NCBI GenBank assembly: GCA_964472545.1
Contig: CAYYNP010000302.1
Location: forward strand, 1 to 11,950
Direction of reading: 5' to 3'
Length of the DNA: 11,950 bases
DNA from: CAYYNP01 sp964472545
Lineage (GTDB): Bacteria > Planctomycetota > Planctomycetia > Pirellulales > Thermoguttaceae
The first letter of the stretch is position 1. Each line of letters opens with the position of its first letter. The position numbers and the translations under genes are program-made. Below the pieces are notes generated by a model. That model had not been told where the DNA came from. It ran no database searches and saw nothing but the letters and a program-made list of their open reading frames with translations. Of the stretch, positions 1 to 7,194 are shown piece by piece.

Positions 1-49
1 GAGTGTGATGGCTACCATGAAGCGGACGAAGTTGTTTCCGGACAAGCCC
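1..49 (-). repeat. MITE-like 98-bp repeat, copy A (cut by window edge)
   Basis: This is the reverse complement of about the first 49 bases of the copies at 5918-6015 and 7097-7194. It carries one whole terminal inverted repeat (reading outward-in GGGCTTGTCCGGAAACAAC) and stops inside the central palindrome at the window edge. The outer end is followed by TTA at 50-52, the same trinucleotide that flanks the copy at 7097. It lies between the start of sufC and whatever is to the left, where sufB would be expected in a SUF operon. The family was identified only by self-comparison within this window. Confidence 0.85.
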
Positions 50-84
50 TTAGTCTTGGTCAGACGGTCAGAATCAGGAGTCAC

Positions 85-858
85 ATGACGATGCTGGAAA
101 CCAGTAATCTCAAGGCGAAAGCCGGCGGCCGGGAGATCCTTCGCGGGATCGACCTCTGTGTTCAGGCGGGCGAGGTACACGCAATCATGGGTCCCAACGG
201 CTCCGGCAAGAGCACGCTGGCCCAAGTGCTGGCCGGGCGTTCCAGCTACGAGGTGACCGACGGCAGCGTGATCTACGACGGCAAAGATCTTCTGGAAATG
301 CCCGCCGAAGATAGGGCCTGTGAAGGGGTCTTCATGGCCTTCCAGTACCCGGTCGAGATCCACGGAATCAGCAACACGTACTTTCTCAAGGTCGCGCTGA
401 ATGCCGTTCGCGAGTTCCACGGCCAGGGCAAGCTCGATGCGATCGATTTTCTCAAGCTCGTCAAGGAGAAGGCCGCCCTGATGGATATCGACCGTTCGCT
501 CCTGGATCGGCCGGTCAACGAGGGCTTTTCCGGCGGCGAGAAGAAGCGTAACGAGATCTTTCAGATGGCCGTCCTGGAACCGCGATTGGCGATCCTGGAC
601 GAGACCGACTCCGGACTGGACATCGACGCCTTGCGGATCGTAGCCGAGGGCGTCAATTCGCTGCGAAGCGAACGGCGCGCGATCATCGTCGTAACCCATT
701 ACCAGCGGCTTCTGAATTACATCATCCCCGACCACGTACACGTGCTCGTCGACGGCCGCATCCTCCGGTCCGGCGGAAGGCAGTTGGCGTTGGAACTGGA
801 GCAGCGGGGGTATGGATTCCTGGAGAGCGAGCATGCGGAGCCGGTCACCACAGCGTAA
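85..858 (+). CDS. sufC: SufC, Fe-S cluster assembly ATPase
   Basis: SufC is the ABC-type ATPase of the cytoplasmic SUF system; it binds SufB and SufD, and its ATP hydrolysis drives rearrangement of the scaffold that builds Fe-S clusters. The 257-residue protein has the normal family length. A Walker A motif GPNGSGKST is at 36-44, a Q-loop glutamine at about 87 (FQYPVE), the ABC signature SGGEKKR at 149-155, Walker B with catalytic Glu at 168-179 (LAILDETDSGLD) and the switch His in VVTHY at 205. The SGGEKKRNE and DETDSGLDIDAL wording is typical of SufC rather than of transporter ATPases, and there are no membrane segments. The start at 85 is preceded by AGGAG at 76-80; an in-frame ATG at 91 is also possible. 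sufD begins 10 bases downstream. Confidence 0.97.
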   Translation: MTMLETSNLKAKAGGREILRGIDLCVQAGEVHAIMGPNGSGKSTLAQVLAGRSSYEVTDGSVIYDGKDLLEMPAEDRACEGVFMAFQYPVEIHGISNTYFLKVALNAVREFHGQGKLDAIDFLKLVKEKAALMDIDRSLLDRPVNEGFSGGEKKRNEIFQMAVLEPRLAILDETDSGLDIDALRIVAEGVNSLRSERRAIIVVTHYQRLLNYIIPDHVHVLVDGRILRSGGRQLALELEQRGYGFLESEHAEPVTTA

Positions 859-868
859 AGGAACGACC

Positions 869-2218
869 ATGGTTCAGTCGGGCGACAACAAGCACAACTA
901 CCTGGCGGACTTCGCGCGGCTGGAGAAGGACCGTAGGTTTTGCGGCCAACCGTGGTTGCACCGGTTCCGCAGAGCCGCCATCGCCCGATTCGACGAATTG
1001 GGCTTTCCTAATACCCGCCAGGAAGACTGGCGGTTCACCAACGTGGCGCCGATTACGCGGTTGGCGTTCCAGCCCGCCGCGTTCGAGCCAAAGAAGCTGC
1101 GGGCCGATGACATACGAGCACTTACATTTCCGACCGACGACGGTATCCGATTGGTGTTCCTCAACGGACGCTATGCGCCGGCGCTGTCGTCACTCGAAAG
1201 ACTTCCGAGCGGTGTCGCGGCAGGAAGCCTGGTTGCGGCGCTACAGCGGCCTTCCGAGTGGCTGCCCGGGCATCTGGCCCGAGACGCCAACGCCTGCGAT
1301 CACCCCTTCATCGCCCTAAATGCCGCCCTCTTCTACGACGGGGCGATGGTGTACGTTCCGCCCGGCACGGTTGTCGCGGATCCTATCCACTTGGTCTTCG
1401 TGTCGGAGCCCGGGCAGGCGGCGCACGCCGCGCACGTCCGCAATCTGCTCGTCGTTGGCGCCGGTAGCCGGGCCAGTATCACCGAGAGCTACGTCGGTTT
1501 GGCCGACGGCGTCTATTTCACGAACGTCGTGACGGACGTCGTGCTCGAGGACCACGCCGTCGTGGATCACTGCAAACTCCAGCGCGAACGGGAGCAGGCG
1601 TTTCATATGGCGACGACGCAGGTCCACCAGCACCGCGGCAGCAATCTAACGTCAAATGCCGTCTCGCTTGGCGGGGCGCTCGCCCGCAACGAAATCAACG
1701 TGGTGCTCGACGCCGAGGATTGTTGCTGCACGCTGAACGGGCTCTACATGGCTCGCGGACGACAGCATAGTGACAATCGAACTCGAATCGATCACACCAA
1801 ACCGCACTGCGAGAGCCACGAACTCTACAAGGGCATCCTCGACGACCGAGCCAACGGCGTCTTCAACGGGAAGATTTACGTCCACCAAGACGCCCAGAAG
1901 ACCAACGCCAGGCAGACCAACCAGGCCCTGCTGCTGTCGGAGCAGGCTGCGATCGACACCAAGCCACAACTGGAAATCTATGCCGACGACGTCAAGTGTA
2001 CCCACGGCGCAACCGTGGGACAGCTCGATGAAGACGCGATCTTCTACCTGCGCAGCCGGGGAATCCGCGCGGAGGCAGCCCGGGCGATGCTGATCTACGC
2101 CTTTGCGAACGATATCGTCAGACGCATCCGGAATCGGTCGGTGCGCGCGTATTTCGAGCGGATCCTGCGAGCATCTCATCAAGATTCTCAGCAATGCACC
2201 GTCGAGGAGCCAGCATGA
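869..2218 (+). CDS. sufD: SufD, Fe-S cluster assembly scaffold protein
   Basis: SufD is the non-ATPase partner in the SufBC2D scaffold; it is a right-handed beta-helix protein that helps with iron entry and cluster assembly. This 449-residue product has an N-terminal part with the family-like RQEDWRFTNVAP segment. Its C-terminal core reads VKCTHGATVGQLDEDAIFYLRSRG, given here as adjoining motifs VKCTHGATVGQLDE and DAIFYLRSRG. His379 in CTHG matches the conserved functional histidine of SufD. The chosen ATG at 869 has AAAGGA at 857-862 at good spacing. The reading frame stays open upstream to 812, but that extension lies inside sufC. Its last bases overlap the sufS start as ATGA (2215-2218), so translation is probably coupled. 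SufB is a paralogue, but the length and C-terminal motif favour SufD. Confidence 0.93.
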   Translation: MVQSGDNKHNYLADFARLEKDRRFCGQPWLHRFRRAAIARFDELGFPNTRQEDWRFTNVAPITRLAFQPAAFEPKKLRADDIRALTFPTDDGIRLVFLNGRYAPALSSLERLPSGVAAGSLVAALQRPSEWLPGHLARDANACDHPFIALNAALFYDGAMVYVPPGTVVADPIHLVFVSEPGQAAHAAHVRNLLVVGAGSRASITESYVGLADGVYFTNVVTDVVLEDHAVVDHCKLQREREQAFHMATTQVHQHRGSNLTSNAVSLGGALARNEINVVLDAEDCCCTLNGLYMARGRQHSDNRTRIDHTKPHCESHELYKGILDDRANGVFNGKIYVHQDAQKTNARQTNQALLLSEQAAIDTKPQLEIYADDVKCTHGATVGQLDEDAIFYLRSRGIRAEAARAMLIYAFANDIVRRIRNRSVRAYFERILRASHQDSQQCTVEEPA

Positions 2219-3486
2219 GCGCGTCTGTGGAGGCCGTCGACGTTGGGCAGCGGGCTGCGCCGCTTCGGGCGCTTGACGTGCGGGGCGTGCGGGAGGAGTT
2301 TCCCATACTCGGGCGCCGCGTGCGCGGCAACCCGCTGGTCTACCTGGACAACGCGGCCAGCACGCAGAAGCCCCGGGCCGTGATCGACGCGGTCGGCAAC
2401 TTCTACAGGACGGACTACGCCAATATCCACCGCGGGGTACACGAACTCAGCCAGCGGGCTACGGCCGCTTACGAAGCGGCCCGGGTCAAAGTGCAACGGT
2501 TCATCCACGCGGCCGACAAGCGTGAGGTGGTCTTTGTCCGCGGTGCCACCGAGGGCATTAACCTCGTGGCCCAGACGTACGGCCGCCAGTGTATTCGCGC
2601 CGGCGAGGAGATCCTCATCACGGCGATGGAGCACCATGCGAACATCGTTCCCTGGCAGATGCTCTGCCAGCAGACGGGAGCCGTGCTGCGAGTGTTGCCG
2701 GTTACCGATGCCGGAGAATTGGTGCTGGATCGGCTCGAGACACTTCTGCGGCCGCAGACTCGCTTGCTGGGCATCGTGCATCTTTCCAACGCAATCGGCA
2801 CCGTCAACCCGGTGCGGCAGATCGTGCGGACGGCACATCGGCGGGGCGTGCCGGTGCTCGTCGACGGTGCCCAGGCCGTGCCACATCGGGCGGTCGACGT
2901 CCAAGAACTCGATTGCGACTTCTATACGTTCTCCGGACACAAGCTCTACGGACCGAGCGGCATCGGCGTGCTCTACGGAAAGAAGGAACTGTTAGAGGAC
3001 ATGCCGCCGTATCAAGGCGGCGGGGAGATGATCCGTCACGTGACCTTCGAGAAGACGACCTACAACACTCTGCCCTACAAGTTCGAGGCGGGTACGCCCA
3101 ACATCGCCGGCGCGGTGGGGTTGGGCGCCGCGATCGACTTTCTCGATCGCGTCGGCCTGGGCGCCGTCGAGACACACGAACGGCGATTGTTTGACTACGC
3201 GATCGAATCGCTTTCAGCGATCCCGGGCGTTCGCCTGATAGGAACGGCCGACGAAAGGGCGGCCGTGATCTCGTTCGTGATCGACGGTGTGCATCCGCAC
3301 GACGTCGGCACGATACTCGACCATCAAGGGATTGCCGTCCGGGCCGGCCACCACTGCGCCCAGCCGCTGATGGAGCGGCTCGGTTCTCGCGCCACGGTCA
3401 GGGCGTCGCTCGCCATGTACAATACGGCCGAGGAGATCGACGCTCTGGTGGCGGGTGCCCGCAAGGTCGAGGAGGTGTTCCGGTGA
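2215..3486 (+). CDS. sufS: SufS, class II cysteine desulfurase
   Basis: SufS is a PLP-dependent enzyme that removes sulfur from L-cysteine, giving alanine and an enzyme persulfide that feeds Fe-S assembly. The 423-residue protein shows YLDNAASTQKP near 43-53, the ANIHRGVHELSQ segment, HHANIVPWQ, the PLP lysine Lys243 in FSGHKLYGPSGIGVLYG, YKFEAGTPNIAG, and the persulfide-forming Cys381 in RAGHHCAQPLM. The short catalytic loop and RAGHHCAQP wording mark the class II (SufS/CsdA) type rather than IscS. The start at 2215 overlaps the sufD stop and has GAGGAG just upstream. An upstream in-frame ATG at 2194 would add seven residues but lacks that spacing. The stop overlaps the sufU GTG start. A Cys loop partner, SufU, is encoded next, consistent with the SufS-SufU sulfur relay. 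Confidence 0.96.
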   Translation: MSASVEAVDVGQRAAPLRALDVRGVREEFPILGRRVRGNPLVYLDNAASTQKPRAVIDAVGNFYRTDYANIHRGVHELSQRATAAYEAARVKVQRFIHAADKREVVFVRGATEGINLVAQTYGRQCIRAGEEILITAMEHHANIVPWQMLCQQTGAVLRVLPVTDAGELVLDRLETLLRPQTRLLGIVHLSNAIGTVNPVRQIVRTAHRRGVPVLVDGAQAVPHRAVDVQELDCDFYTFSGHKLYGPSGIGVLYGKKELLEDMPPYQGGGEMIRHVTFEKTTYNTLPYKFEAGTPNIAGAVGLGAAIDFLDRVGLGAVETHERRLFDYAIESLSAIPGVRLIGTADERAAVISFVIDGVHPHDVGTILDHQGIAVRAGHHCAQPLMERLGSRATVRASLAMYNTAEEIDALVAGARKVEEVFR

Positions 3487-3941
3487 CGACCGAACTTCGC
3501 GAGCTTTACCAGGAAGCGATCCTCGATCACCAAGCGACTCCCCGCAACTTCGGCCGGCTGCCGGCGGCAGGCCACACCGCCGAGGGCTACAACCCGCTCT
3601 GCGGTGATCGAGTGACGATTGATCTGGTGCTCGACGCCGACGCGGTGAAAGACGTCCGCTTCGAGGGATCGGGCTGTGCCATCTCCACGGCTTCGGCGTC
3701 GATGATGACCGAGCACATCAAGGGAATGAACCGCGAGGAAGTGGAGCGGTGTTTCCAGGACTTTCATCGGCTTTTGACGAGTGGCTCTCTTGACCCGGCG
3801 CTTGGCACTTCTGAGTTGGGCAAGCTGCGGGTCTTCTCCGGCGTACGGCGCTTTCCGGTTCGCATCAAGTGCGCCACGTTGGCTTGGCACGCCCTGCGCG
3901 CCGCCTTGACGGGGCGCGAAGAGCCGGTAACCACCGAATGA
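3483..3941 (+). CDS. sufU: SufU, zinc-dependent sulfurtransferase partner of SufS
   Basis: SufU accepts persulfide sulfur from SufS and passes it on for Fe-S cluster assembly. The 152-residue protein has the three conserved cysteines with the aspartate that form the zinc site: Cys40 and Asp42 in NPLCGD, Cys65 in GSGCAIS and Cys130 in VRIKCATLAWHAL. The ASASMMTE motif follows the second Cys. The stretch between Cys65 and Cys130 contains the roughly 20-residue insertion that separates SufU from IscU scaffolds. The GTG start at 3483 overlaps the sufS stop (GTGA), implying translational coupling. A GTG start is less usual but is supported by the overlap and by the MTTELRELYQEAILDH opening typical of the family. 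Confidence 0.94.
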   Translation: MTTELRELYQEAILDHQATPRNFGRLPAAGHTAEGYNPLCGDRVTIDLVLDADAVKDVRFEGSGCAISTASASMMTEHIKGMNREEVERCFQDFHRLLTSGSLDPALGTSELGKLRVFSGVRRFPVRIKCATLAWHALRAALTGREEPVTTE

Positions 3942-3984
3942 CCGAACGTGAATATCAACTATCCCGATCGACTGGGAACGAATC

Positions 3985-4536
3985 ATGGCATCTAACGCAC
4001 CGATCAGGCTGTCGAGAGAATGTGAGGTTGTCGTGATCCCTTACGGCAACACCGTCGTGCTGTCCGCCGGCACCGAGGTTACCATCCAACACGCTACCGG
4101 TCGCGCGTACACCATCGTCACGGAATACGGGTACTTGGCGCGCATCGCCGGCCGAGACGCGGACGCACTTGGCCTACAGCCGCCACAAGAGGCGGAGATG
4201 CCGTCGCTCTCGGCGAAGGACGCAGGTCTTCAGGAGCAGGTCTGGGAACTACTCGAGACCTGTTACGATCCGGAGCTTCCCGTGAACATCGTCGACCTTG
4301 GGCTCGTGTACGGCTGTGAAGTTACCCAACTTCCCGAGGGTGGCAGCAGGATTGACGTGGAATTTACCCTGACGGCACCCGGCTGCGGCATGGGAGACGT
4401 GCTTCAGCAAGACATATCGGAGAAGCTCCGTTCCCTGCCGGGGGTTCGCGAGGTGCACCTGGACTTGGTCTTGGACCCGCCCTGGGATCCAAGTCGGATT
4501 TCTGAGGCGGCCCGGCTGGAGCTTGGAATGATCTGA
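3985..4536 (+). CDS. sufT: SufT, Fe-S maturation factor (DUF59/MIP18 domain)
   Basis: SufT proteins help mature Fe-S enzymes and often close SUF operons. This 183-residue product has an N-terminal domain of about 65 residues (RECEVVVIPYGNTVVLSAGT) seen in the long SufT form. A DUF59/MIP18 domain follows at about 82-180, with DPELPVNIVDLGLVY at 95-109 and TLTAPGCGMGDVL at 128-140; Cys134 is the conserved cysteine of that motif. The C-terminal WDPSRISEAARLELGM is also family-like. The ATG at 3985 has only a weak GGGAACG upstream. It lies 43 bases after sufU on the same strand and is very probably cotranscribed. PaaD-type and Mrp N-terminal DUF59 domains are alternatives, but the N-terminal extension and location favour SufT. 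Confidence 0.92.
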   Translation: MASNAPIRLSRECEVVVIPYGNTVVLSAGTEVTIQHATGRAYTIVTEYGYLARIAGRDADALGLQPPQEAEMPSLSAKDAGLQEQVWELLETCYDPELPVNIVDLGLVYGCEVTQLPEGGSRIDVEFTLTAPGCGMGDVLQQDISEKLRSLPGVREVHLDLVLDPPWDPSRISEAARLELGMI

Positions 4537-4750
4537 GACGTTCGTGGTTTAAGGGGATAGCTTCCCAACGACTCCACCGGCAGCGAGGCGAGCGGAGCAT
4601 TGTGTCTTGGAATCTCCGTACGATGCCTGGGAATCGGGCGATCCTGGGAGTCCTCGTCCCAGCCGCCGTTCCAGGTGCCCGGTCTATTCAAGGCGTGGGA
4701 CGGCCCATGCGGAGCAGGCCAGATTTTGGCAGGAAAGTGGTTGTACTATC

Positions 4751-5758
4751 ATGCGAATTGCCGTTTTCAGCACGAAGTCGTACGATCGAGAGTTCCTGCT
4801 GGCCGCCAACGCGACGGCGGGCCACGAACTCAGGTTCCTCGAACCGCGCCTGACCGGCGAGACTTGCCTGTTGGCCGACGGGTTTCCCGTGGTGTGTGCC
4901 TTCGTCAACGATCAACTCGATGCTCAAGTCCTACTCTCGCTTTCCAGGCAGTCGACGGTGTTGATTGCCATGCGGTGCTCGGGCTTCAACAACGTGGACC
5001 TTCGGGCGGCCGAACAGTTGGGCCTGACCGCCACCCGCGTGCCGGCGTACTCTCCGTATGCCGTGGCCGAGCACACCGTCGGCTTGATCCTGACGCTCGG
5101 CCGCAAGCTGCACAAGGCCTACAGCCGGGTTCGCGAAGGCAACTTCGCGCTGGACGGGCTGATGGGCCGCGATCTGCACGGGCGCACCGTAGGCGTGATC
5201 GGCACCGGGCGGATTGGCACGATCGTCGCCCGCATCCTCGCCGGCTTTGGTTGCCGGATCTTGGCCCACGATGTGTTCCCCAACGCCGAACTCGAGGCAT
5301 CGGGCGTCCGCTACGTGGACCGCGACGAAATCTTCTCGCATGCCGACGTCATCACGCTGCACTGTCCGTTGATGCCCGAGACCCATCATCTGATCGACGA
5401 CGAGTCGCTCTCCCGCATGAAACGCGGCGTGATGCTGATCAACACTAGCCGCGGGGCGCTCGTCGACAGCGAAGCGGTAGTTCGGGCATTGAAGTCGGGC
5501 ACGTTGGGCTCGCTGGGGCTCGACGTCTACGAAGAAGAAGCCGATCTGTTCTTCGAGGACCTTTCCAATCGCGTCATCCAGGACGACGTCTTCTCCCGCA
5601 TGTTGACTTTCCCGAACGTCGTCGTCACGGGACATCAAGCCTACTTTACACACGCCGCGTTGGAGGCGATCGCGCGGGAGACGATCGATAACATCACAGC
5701 CTTTGAGCGAGGAAACACACCTCCGGGGCTGATTACGGCCGAATTGGTGCGGACGTAG
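4751..5758 (+). CDS. ldhA: D-lactate dehydrogenase (D-2-hydroxyacid dehydrogenase)
   Basis: This enzyme should interconvert pyruvate and D-lactate with NADH in the cytoplasm, as in fermentative LdhA. The 335-residue length matches that family (about 330). Seen in the sequence are MRIAVFSTKSYD at the start, a substrate-domain loop RCSGFNNVD at 75-83, the Rossmann motif GTGRIG at 151-156 with Asp174 at the end of beta-2 (NAD rather than NADP preference), catalytic Arg234 in NTSRGALVD, Glu263 in DVYEEEADLFFED, and His295 in VTGHQAYFTHAAL. The EEEADLFFEDLSNRVIQDD wording is specific to LdhA-like D-lactate dehydrogenases. The frame is open upstream to 4607, but that part is not family-like, so ATG 4751 is chosen; no good ribosome site is visible. 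The 214 bases before it hold no gene, only a weak CTGGGA/TCCCAG hairpin at 4644-4662. Confidence 0.92.
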   Translation: MRIAVFSTKSYDREFLLAANATAGHELRFLEPRLTGETCLLADGFPVVCAFVNDQLDAQVLLSLSRQSTVLIAMRCSGFNNVDLRAAEQLGLTATRVPAYSPYAVAEHTVGLILTLGRKLHKAYSRVREGNFALDGLMGRDLHGRTVGVIGTGRIGTIVARILAGFGCRILAHDVFPNAELEASGVRYVDRDEIFSHADVITLHCPLMPETHHLIDDESLSRMKRGVMLINTSRGALVDSEAVVRALKSGTLGSLGLDVYEEEADLFFEDLSNRVIQDDVFSRMLTFPNVVVTGHQAYFTHAALEAIARETIDNITAFERGNTPPGLITAELVRT

Positions 5759-5780
5759 CCAACGCTGCCTACACGTGCCG

Positions 5781-5808
5781 CTTCCGCTCCGTGGAGATGC
5801 GGCGGAAG
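5781..5808 (+). terminator. Candidate hairpin after ldhA
   Basis: CTTCCGC (5781-5787) pairs with GCGGAAG (5802-5808) around a 14-base loop, and a GTG/CAC pair could extend it across a bulge. It begins 22 bases after the ldhA stop. There is no T-tract, so an intrinsic terminator role is only suggested by position. From here to 5917 no gene or clear promoter is visible. Confidence 0.3.
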
Positions 5809-5917
5809 CACGGACACGACAATCAACAGGAAACCGTATCCGAACACGTTACTAGGCCACTTAGGTATCCGCTTGTCCGAACGCCGGCGGAAACGAATAA
5901 TCCCACCGGAGCCACTT

Positions 5918-6015
5918 GGGCTTGTCCGGAAACAACTTCGTCCGCTTCATGGTAGCCACCACACTCCGTGTGATGATCCGCCCGAAAAACTGCGAAGCTG
6001 TTTCCGGACAGGCCC
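5918..6015 (+). repeat. MITE-like 98-bp repeat, copy B
   Basis: The copy has inverted ends of about 22 bp: the left end reads GGGCTTGTCCGGAAACA and the right end, reversed, GGGCCTGTCCGGAAACA. The centre holds CACACTCCGTGTG, part of a palindrome that is perfect in the copy at 7097. It is nearly identical to that copy over its whole length. TTG stands at the right edge (6016-6018) and, if the first G is counted as flank, also at the left (5916-5918), which could be a target duplication. No ORF large enough for a transposase is inside, so it would be a non-autonomous element. The inner end is 31 bases before the msrB start. Confidence 0.9.
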
Positions 6016-6046
6016 TTGGTGTCATATCCGCGGAAGGAGGGTGGCC

Positions 6047-6880
6047 GTGAAACGTCCGTGTGCGCTGGTGCTTGTAGGTCTGACGATCCTGGTCTCGTCC
6101 CGTCTGACGACGGGTCGAAAGAGCAACGAAAACGACGACATGACATACAACAAGCTAACCGCCGAAGAGCAGCGCGTGATCCTGCACAAGGGAACGGAGC
6201 GCCCGTTCTCCGGCAAGTACGAGCAGCACAAGGAAGCGGGGACCTATCTCTGCAAGCGTTGCGATGCACCCTTGTATCGGTCGGAGCATAAATTCGACTC
6301 CGGATGCGGCTGGCCCGCCTTCGACGACGAAATCTCCGGCGCCGTGAAGCGTCAACCCGATCGGCATTCGCCGTTTCCGGAGATCGTCTGCGCCAAGTGC
6401 GGGGGACATCTCGGGCATGTCTTCACGGGGGAGGGCTTCACGGAAAAAGACGTCCGGCACTGCGTCAATTCGGTCTCGCTGAGTTTCCAGTCGGCTGCGG
6501 CTGATGAGGCCACGAAACCCCCCGCAATCGGCGACGTCACGCAGGGCGGCCCGAAAACGGAGAGGGCCTACTTTGCGGCCAGGTGTTTCTGGGGGGTTCA
6601 GCACAGTTTTGCGAGTACGGAAGGTGTCCTTTCGGCAACGTCCGGGTACATGGGGGGCACACCGACGAGCCGACCTACCGGGAGGTCTGCGGGGGCCGGA
6701 CCGGTCATGCCGAGGCGGTCGAAGTTCTCTACGACCCCTCCGTGGTCGATTTCAAAACACTGGCCAAGCAGTTCTTTGAAATGCACGACGCTTCGATTCC
6801 GCCCCGCGGGAAGGGAGGCCAATACCGGTCGGCCGTCTTCTACACAAGCGAAGCACAGAAGAAGACCGTTGCAGGATTGA
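6047..6880 (+). CDS. msrB: Exported MsrB peptide-methionine (R)-S-oxide reductase, followed by out-of-frame MsrA
   Basis: MsrB reduces the R form of methionine sulfoxide in oxidised proteins. The GTG at 6047 is chosen because GGAGG at 6036-6040 is six bases upstream; earlier in-frame starts fall in the 98-bp repeat. Residues 1 to about 25 (KRPC, then hydrophobic ALVLVGLTILV) look like a signal peptide or anchor, suggesting action outside the cytoplasm. The MsrB domain begins near residue 32 (MTYNKLTAEEQ). Zinc-site pairs are Cys69/Cys72 and Cys115/Cys118. CGWPAFDD and GGHLGHVF are present, and catalytic Cys139 sits in RHCVNSVSLSF, so MsrB looks intact. An MsrA domain starts near residue 172, but after YMGG (about 6657) the frame is wrong and the reading ends at 6880 in non-family sequence. 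An internal ATG at 6140 would give a cytoplasmic form. Confidence 0.85.
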   Translation: MKRPCALVLVGLTILVSSRLTTGRKSNENDDMTYNKLTAEEQRVILHKGTERPFSGKYEQHKEAGTYLCKRCDAPLYRSEHKFDSGCGWPAFDDEISGAVKRQPDRHSPFPEIVCAKCGGHLGHVFTGEGFTEKDVRHCVNSVSLSFQSAAADEATKPPAIGDVTQGGPKTERAYFAARCFWGVQHSFASTEGVLSATSGYMGGTPTSRPTGRSAGAGPVMPRRSKFSTTPPWSISKHWPSSSLKCTTLRFRPAGREANTGRPSSTQAKHRRRPLQD

Positions 6881-7032
6881 TCGACGTCTTGGCCGGTAAA
6901 GGGGTAACCGTGCATACCGAGGTCGGCGAAGCGCCCCGATTCTGGCCGGCCGAGCCATACCACCAAGACTACTTTCAGAAGCGGGGAGAGGAGCCGTCGT
7001 GTCACGGCGTCGTGAGGCTTTTCGCCGAGTAG
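6560..7032 (+). pseudogene. msrA: MsrA domain of the MsrB-MsrA fusion, split by a frameshift
   Basis: MsrA reduces the S form of methionine sulfoxide and is often fused to MsrB. The domain starts in the msrB frame (ERAYFAARCFWGVQHSF; Cys180 of the fusion is the catalytic cysteine) and reads well to SGYMGG. It then continues one frame back from about 6658 with HTDEPTYREVCGGRTGHAEAV, given as HTDEPTYREV plus CGGRTGHAEAV, then GGQYRSAVFY and a normal end at 7032 (FWPAEPYHQDYF, CHGVVRLFAE). Adding one G to the six-G run at 6652-6657 restores a single frame of about 328 residues. The residue before the catalytic Cys is Arg where the family usually has Gly. The cause may be a real mutation, a sequencing or assembly error, or, less likely, programmed slippage. 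Confidence 0.8.
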
Positions 7033-7040
7033 GTGACGCT

Positions 7041-7086
7041 CGCGTCGACAACGTCGACGCGGCGTGCCCGGCCGTGACGAGTCACG
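7041..7086 (+). terminator. Two tandem perfect hairpins after msrBA
   Basis: CGCGTCGAC (7041-7049) pairs perfectly with GTCGACGCG (7053-7061) around a three-base loop, and CGTGAC (7073-7078) pairs with GTCACG (7081-7086) around two bases. They begin 8 bases after the stop of the msrA frame and end 10 bases before the next 98-bp repeat. No T-tract follows, so termination or mRNA 3'-end protection is inferred only from position and stem strength. Confidence 0.4.
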
Positions 7087-7096
7087 TTCACACTTA

Positions 7097-7194
7097 GGGC
7101 TTGTCCGGAAACAACTTCATCCGCTTCATGGTGGCCATCACACTCCGTGTGATGATTCGCCCGAAAAACTGCGAAGTTGTTTCCGGACAGGCCC
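7097..7194 (+). repeat. MITE-like 98-bp repeat, copy C
   Basis: This copy is the best preserved. Its roughly 22-bp inverted ends differ at one position (GGGCTTG versus GGGCCTG), and the centre holds the perfect palindrome ATCACAC-TCC-GTGTGAT. It is flanked by TTA at 7094-7096 and TTA at 7195-7197, a likely 3-bp target duplication. The end sequence and duplication size recall IS5-group insertion sequences, which is an analogy from memory. The right end stops 33 bases before the ATG of the Tat-exported protein. Confidence 0.9.

Noticed and set aside
2188..2940. Long minus-strand ORF (250 codons) opposite sufS
   Set aside because: It is antisense to a strongly conserved gene, has no family motifs, and reflects the high-GC codon pattern.
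4726..4745. Sigma-54-like or sigma-70-like promoter just before ldhA
   Set aside because: TGGCAG and the downstream TTGTACTAT do not have the right spacing or conserved bases, and lie too near the start codon.
4600..5448. Plus-strand ORF of 282 codons overlapping ldhA
   Set aside because: It is Arg/Pro-rich, out of frame with the intact dehydrogenase, and lacks any domain.
4931..5653. Long minus-strand ORF (240 codons) opposite ldhA
   Set aside because: It is a shadow of the D-lactate dehydrogenase frame with no recognisable motif or ribosome site.
5873..6046. Longer N-terminus for MsrB starting at TTG 5873
   Set aside because: The extension translates the 98-bp repeat and loses the signal peptide position; GTG 6047 has a good ribosome site.
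6652..6657. Certain programmed -1 frameshift in msrBA
   Set aside because: The G-run could slip, but no downstream stimulator was established and a one-base sequence error explains it equally well; kept only as an open option.
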